Shown in pieces: positions 61,001 to 62,000 of a DNA stretch of 62,000 bases. The notes beneath the pieces are model-generated. The model saw nothing but the letters and a program-made list of their open reading frames with translations, was not told the DNA's origin and searched no databases. The stretch spans positions 640,440 to 702,439 of the forward strand of contig NMRA01000149.1 of the NCBI GenBank assembly GCA_002633005.1, read 5' to 3'. Position numbers and translations under genes: made by a program. Positions within the stretch are counted from its first letter, which is position 1, and each line of letters opens with the position of its first letter. This DNA comes from Phoronis australis. Taxonomy: Eukaryota; Phoronida; Phoronidae.

Positions 61001-61074
61001 AGACAGATCCACCTCAACACCACTATCCATACTGAGTTCACTGGTGGAGGTTGGCGTTTCCGTGATCACATCAT
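43088..61074 (-). CDS. KIF1: Kinesin-3 KIF1A/KIF1B/UNC-104, C-terminal half (5' end off window)
   Basis: Microtubule motor that carries synaptic-vesicle precursors and other cargo; here only the post-motor stalk and tail. Exons in transcript order: 60894-61074, 60287-60377, 59035-59153, 54093-54164, 53069-53326, 52287-52401, 51750-51835, 51052-51161, 49821-49966, 48840-49249, 48472-48673, 47412-47531, 43859-43977, 43088-43127; phases match throughout, giving about 688 residues. Family signatures: [105 protein letters not shown] and HQWELEKL. The PH domain that binds phosphoinositide on cargo runs from [10 protein letters not shown] through [11 protein letters not shown] to [13 protein letters not shown]. 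It ends [13 protein letters not shown]. The conserved PLSKPVPATKL linker expected between the third and fourth exons is not seen; that intron contains the assembly join at 58623. Motor and FHA domains must lie right of the window. Confidence 0.95.
43265..43320. repeat. CATA-type microsatellite
   Basis: Imperfect (CATA)n/(TGTA)n run in the KIF1 last intron. Confidence 0.6.
44160..45245 (+). repeat. Degenerate tandem array, unit ~145 bp, in KIF1 intron
   Basis: A motif like TTTCATGAAGATCCATCAAGG recurs at about 44352, 44502, 44647, 44735, 44995 and 45137, and GCCACTAGGGG-like words recur between them. Spacing is often near 145 bp. The left part (44160-44270) is also related to 61342-61470. Very diverged; no gene. 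Confidence 0.55.
45499..46321. mobile_element. PIF/Harbinger-like MITE, copy C (complete)
   Basis: An 823-bp element in the KIF1 intron between exons 47412-47531 and 43859-43977. Inverted termini GGGCTGTTCCAGCAAAATC...GATTTTACTGGAACAGCCC; target duplication TTA on both sides (45496-45498, 46322-46324). Near-identical to copies A and B over the whole length, implying recent spread. Confidence 0.88.
50384..50947. mobile_element. PIF/Harbinger-like MITE, copy D (different interior)
   Basis: A 564-bp element with the same terminal ~100 bp as copies B and C, but an unrelated core. Termini GGGCTGTTCCAGTAAAATC and GATTTTGCTGGAACAGCCC; target duplication TTA on both sides (50381-50383, 50948-50950). 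Part of the core (50545-50612) matches the reverse complement of 22438-22505. It lies in the KIF1 intron between exons 51052-51161 and 49821-49966. Two overlapping 75-codon ORFs inside resemble nothing known to me. Confidence 0.85.
51623..51645. repeat. Poly-G run with unresolved base
   Basis: Homopolymer of G broken by an N at 51637; the true length is uncertain. Intronic in KIF1. Confidence 0.8.
52090..52266. mobile_element. Short MITE with TTGACCTGTCAC termini
   Basis: About 177 bp with inverted ends ATTGACCTGTCAC...GTGACAGGTCAAT. A diverged partial copy lies at 21140-21250. It ends 14 bp from the GTGAGT donor (52281-52286) of the KIF1 exon 52287-52401. Target duplication not resolved. 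Confidence 0.6.
54459..54551. repeat. 31-bp tandem repeat, three copies
   Basis: Three near-perfect units containing GACAGATATATGGACTAAAG, in a KIF1 intron. Confidence 0.9.
57390..57650. repeat. 24-bp minisatellite in KIF1 intron
   Basis: About eleven units carrying AACATGTCTGAGGCTAC. The period is a multiple of three, so long repetitive ORFs appear on the minus strand (57357-57674 and 57389-57640); they are artefacts of the repeat, not genes. A few more units follow the unresolved base at 58623. Confidence 0.9.
57661..57965 (+). repeat. Duplicated block, copy 1 (partner 58718-59022)
   Basis: Aligns with 58718-59022 at a constant offset of 1057 bases, with only scattered substitutions (a few percent) and no indels. 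It ends exactly at TTAA (57962-57965), where the THAP-bearing insert begins. Confidence 0.9.
58086..58124 (+). promoter_or_regulatory. Putative promoter of the THAP gene (ETS/CRE and E2F sites)
   Basis: CCGGAAGTGACG (58086-58097), an ETS plus CRE-half-site arrangement, is followed by TTTCGCGCCAA (58114-58124), a perfect E2F-type site. Both lie 110-145 bp upstream of the THAP start codon. Confidence 0.4.
58231..58622 (+). CDS. THAP-domain protein, N-terminal fragment
   Basis: Encodes a complete N-terminal THAP zinc-finger, a sequence-specific DNA-binding domain used by transposases and some host regulators. Zinc ligands fit the C2CH pattern: Cys5-x4-Cys10, then VCGKHF with Cys60 and His63. 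Trp36 (RTW), the HRFP motif and the closing AIPSVL (equivalent of AVPTIF) are also present. After about residue 95 the chain is low-complexity. The reading frame runs into the N at 58623 and then into minisatellite, so the 3' part is missing through assembly, not a natural stop. Antisense to KIF1, within its intron. Given the TTAA boundary I favour transposon origin; a domesticated or ordinary THAP gene is the alternative. No transposase catalytic region is visible. Confidence 0.8.
58623..58623. other. Unresolved base marking a probable assembly join
   Basis: A single N where THAP-coding sequence changes abruptly into the minisatellite and the second copy of the duplicated block. Confidence 0.75.
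58718..59022 (+). repeat. Duplicated block, copy 2 (no insertion)
   Basis: Partner of 57661-57965. It runs through an intact TTAA straight to the KIF1 exon at 59035-59153, the expected uninterrupted arrangement. Confidence 0.9.
59301..59583. repeat. Long foldback repeat, ~120-bp arms
   Basis: The left arm 59301-59426 and right arm 59463-59583 are strongly complementary (GAAACCAAAGAAACC, AAAACGTGTACAGCCG, TTGTTTCACCACTGGGTG), with a ~36-base AT-rich loop. It lies in a KIF1 intron about 150 bp from the exon at 59035-59153. Non-coding; a transcript through it would form a long hairpin. Confidence 0.88.
59880..60125 (+). repeat. Dispersed repeat S, copy 2
   Basis: Diverged direct copy of 41225-41455, sharing CACAATGGCAAGTGTC and GTGTTATTTTTG, with inverted-looking edges (TTACCTTGAG and CTCGAGGTAAAT). 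In a KIF1 intron. Confidence 0.6.
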
Positions 61075-62000
61075 CTACAAATGGTAGACGACTCAGAGTG
61101 ATGCGTGTTTTACTAAGCACAAACAACACACACTGCTTTCAGTGACAAGACAAAATAAAAATAGACAGACTTAAGTTTGAAGTCTTTCAAAATGCAGCCA
61201 CTGAAGCAAACTTGACCTAAAATGAATGACATTAGAAACGCGAAGCACCTACCGTATGCATTGCACAAAGGACAGATACCCAGGATGAACATTATTTTAA
61301 AAATTCCCACTAAGGTGAGCAATGCTAGTACACTCAAAATAGCCTCCAGGTGGTGCAAAGCAAGTCAGCAATGTTCTCTTCAATAGAAACACACCCGCCA
61401 CCTTTCATCATGATTCTCCACACAGTTTGAAAAATAGGGAGGCGGGCGACAAAGAACAGACACAAAAACATTATAAAGGACACTAAGAAGCATAACGTAG
61501 CCAAATTAGTGCTATTGTCTACGTGATAGTAAGCGACTTGCCAAACAGCAAAAAGTCCATAAATTTGAATTTGATTTGGCAGATATTGAACCACAGATGG
61601 ACGGGGATGACGGCAAAAAGTGTATCATGATGGCATTTTGCTGCTTTGTGTCTCAGCTGGCTTTTTATTAATTCTGTGAGATTAATACCCCCTACTGGCA
61701 TCAATATAATCAATATAGTCATACAATAATGTATACAATATTGTCATATAATAACGTATACCTCTACAACCAAGGAACTATGGAAACTTAAAAACATGGA
61801 TACAATTTGAGGTCCAACAACAATGGTGACTTCTTACCAACAAAGAGTCAACATGAAGAACTAAAACAAAACTAAACAAAAATCTTAATAGTTACCATTA
61901 GCACATAAACAATCATAACAGTGAACATATGACTGGAGTCCATGATAACAAAAAGCAATCTTGTATATCAGGCAACCAAAATGTTACAGGTTTTAACACA
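61075..62000. other. KIF1 intron sequence at the window edge
   Basis: Upstream, in transcript sense, of the first visible KIF1 exon. 61342-61470 is related to 44160-44270 (shared GCAAAGCAAGTCAG and ATAGGGAGGC). No further KIF1 exon is recognised. Confidence 0.45.

Overview
The window is nuclear DNA of an animal, very probably an invertebrate. It is AT-rich, and its genes are split by GT-AG introns of about 100 bp to 5 kb. The genes are metazoan (Mediator kinase CDK8, 7SK capping enzyme, ZCWPW1, KIF1/UNC-104), and DNA-transposon debris is dense. I cannot name the species from the sequence; a cnidarian, hemichordate, echinoderm, amphioxus or lophotrochozoan would all fit.

Layout, left to right. 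(1) 1343-10481, minus: CDK8, eleven coding exons from the start codon to the segment after the kinase domain; the C-terminal tail lies off the left edge. Its introns hold Harbinger-like MITEs, a hAT-like element and a tRNA-SINE-like stretch. (2) 12639-13739, plus: a single-exon sulfotransferase with an N-terminal membrane segment. (3) 16486-19633, minus: MEPCE/Bin3 7SK methylphosphate capping enzyme, four coding exons, complete. (4) 19634-24149: a repeat-rich intergenic block. (5) 24150-40566, plus: an 18-exon ZCWPW1-like histone reader with CW and PWWP domains, complete. (6) 40567-43087: convergent 3' ends. (7) 43088-61074, minus: the C-terminal half of a kinesin-3 (KIF1A/KIF1B/UNC-104), fourteen exons ending in the PH domain; the motor end lies off the right edge. 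One of its introns carries a THAP-domain coding fragment inside what looks like a TTAA-inserted (Kolobok-like) transposon, cut by an unresolved base.

Function. CDK8 (Mediator kinase module) and MEPCE (7SK RNP, P-TEFb control) both act on RNA polymerase II, and ZCWPW1 reads H3K4me3/H3K36me3. I regard their proximity as probably coincidental. Each multi-exon gene joins in one continuous frame, with splice phases that match at every junction.

The strongest less ordinary signals are: a MITE family with 3-bp TWA target duplications, found in introns; a likely haplotype-junction artefact around base 58623 that exposes a transposon presence/absence difference; in-frame alternative acceptors in ZCWPW1, one of which changes zinc-ligand spacing in the CW domain; several long foldback repeats; and transposon ends lying within about 30 bp of splice sites. 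I found no rRNA, canonical tRNA, CRISPR or operon structure.
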